Source of the DNA: JBOGUF01 sp050696075
GTDB lineage: Bacteria > Chloroflexota > Chloroflexia > Thermomicrobiales > UBA6265
Length of the DNA: 64,000 nt
Direction: 5' to 3'
NCBI GenBank assembly: GCA_050696075.1
Contig: JBOGUF010000059.1
Location: 62,001 to 126,000 of the forward strand
Below are positions 63,877 to 64,000 of this stretch, one piece after another (position 1 is the first letter of the stretch; the number at the start of each line of letters is the position of its first letter). A program made the translations under genes and the position numbers. The notes under the pieces are model-generated. The model saw only the letters and a list, made by a program, of their open reading frames with translations. It was not told where the DNA came from and did not search any database.

Positions 63877-64000
63877 TGACGACCGTGACCGACCTCCAAC
63901 ATGACGACGTGGCGGATTTGCTTCCGGCGTACGCCCTTGGCGCGCTTGACCGCGTCGAGGCGATTGCCGTTGCCGACCATGTCTCCGATTGCCCGATCTG
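63873..64000 (+). CDS. Anti-sigma factor, N-terminal fragment (runs off the window)
   Basis: Only the first ~42 residues are visible: MMTTVTDLQHDDVADLLPAY then ALGALD, and ending near VADHVSDCPI. The pattern of a helical start with ALGALD and HVxxCxx matches the zinc-finger anti-sigma (zf-HC2/RskA) N-terminus. It overlaps the sigma factor by 4 bases, as does the first pair at 6.6 kb, so it is very likely the cognate anti-sigma factor. Confidence 0.8.
   Translation, partial: MMTTVTDLQHDDVADLLPAYALGALDRVEAIAVADHVSDCPI

Overview
This is a GC-rich bacterial chromosome segment with dense, mostly short-spaced genes. It has frequent GTG/TTG starts, ATGA-type translational overlaps, two ECF sigma/anti-sigma pairs and a short division/cell-wall (dcw) cluster. 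The gene content, the Tat-type lipid-free secreted proteins and the intergenic heptad repeats suggest a member of the Chloroflexota, probably a Thermomicrobia-like lineage. That placement is inference from gene style; the window has no rRNA to confirm it.

Layout. 1-9 kb: 3' end of PEP carboxylase, a zinc-ribbon/PQQ-propeller membrane protein, a methyltransferase, an LPG-synthase-type membrane protein overlapping a GT2 glycosyltransferase, a small conserved protein, an ECF sigma factor with its overlapping anti-sigma factor, and folC. 9-14.7 kb: an accessory region with a LuxR-type regulator, then a MauE-like/MauD-like/18-Cys Tat-exported protein/CcdA-like cassette, then an Ig-like-domain protein and two exported proteins of unknown role. 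The CcdA-like gene has an in-frame UGA exactly where the first redox cysteine should be, followed by a bSECIS-like hairpin. This is the most striking observation in the window. 14.7-21.5 kb: prolyl oligopeptidase, nadB, adenine deaminase and two small unknowns. 21.7-27.7 kb: a complete branched-chain amino-acid-type ABC transporter (substrate-binding protein, two permeases, two ATPases) and a cysteine-dioxygenase-like cupin. 28-41 kb: metabolic and envelope genes (GT-C transferase, VOC dioxygenase, glucan phosphorylase, biotin-dependent carboxylase alpha subunit), a large LuxR/LAL regulator and tiny proteins.

40.8-52.4 kb: mraZ-rsmH-murF-mraY-murD-murC-murB-ddl-ftsZ-nrdR, driven by a promoter carrying a 10-bp-periodic MraZ operator overlapped by a DnaA-box-like sequence. 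ftsL, ftsI, murE, ftsW, murG, ftsQ and ftsA are absent from their usual places. Short elements bounded by inverted heptad arrays sit at several gene junctions here and in the ABC operon, where they supply stop codons, start codons and protein tails.

52.4-64 kb: thioredoxin, a GT4 glycosyltransferase, a flavin-reductase-type protein, then a divergent module: a MotB/ZorB-like membrane protein with a conserved-type transmembrane Asp, a membrane protein with a long coiled-coil tail, and a kinase-fold protein lacking catalytic residues. After these come an enoyl-CoA hydratase-family protein, an active-looking Ser/Thr kinase with an extracellular SH3-like domain, and an HMA metal-binding protein overlapping a second ECF sigma factor and the start of its anti-sigma factor.
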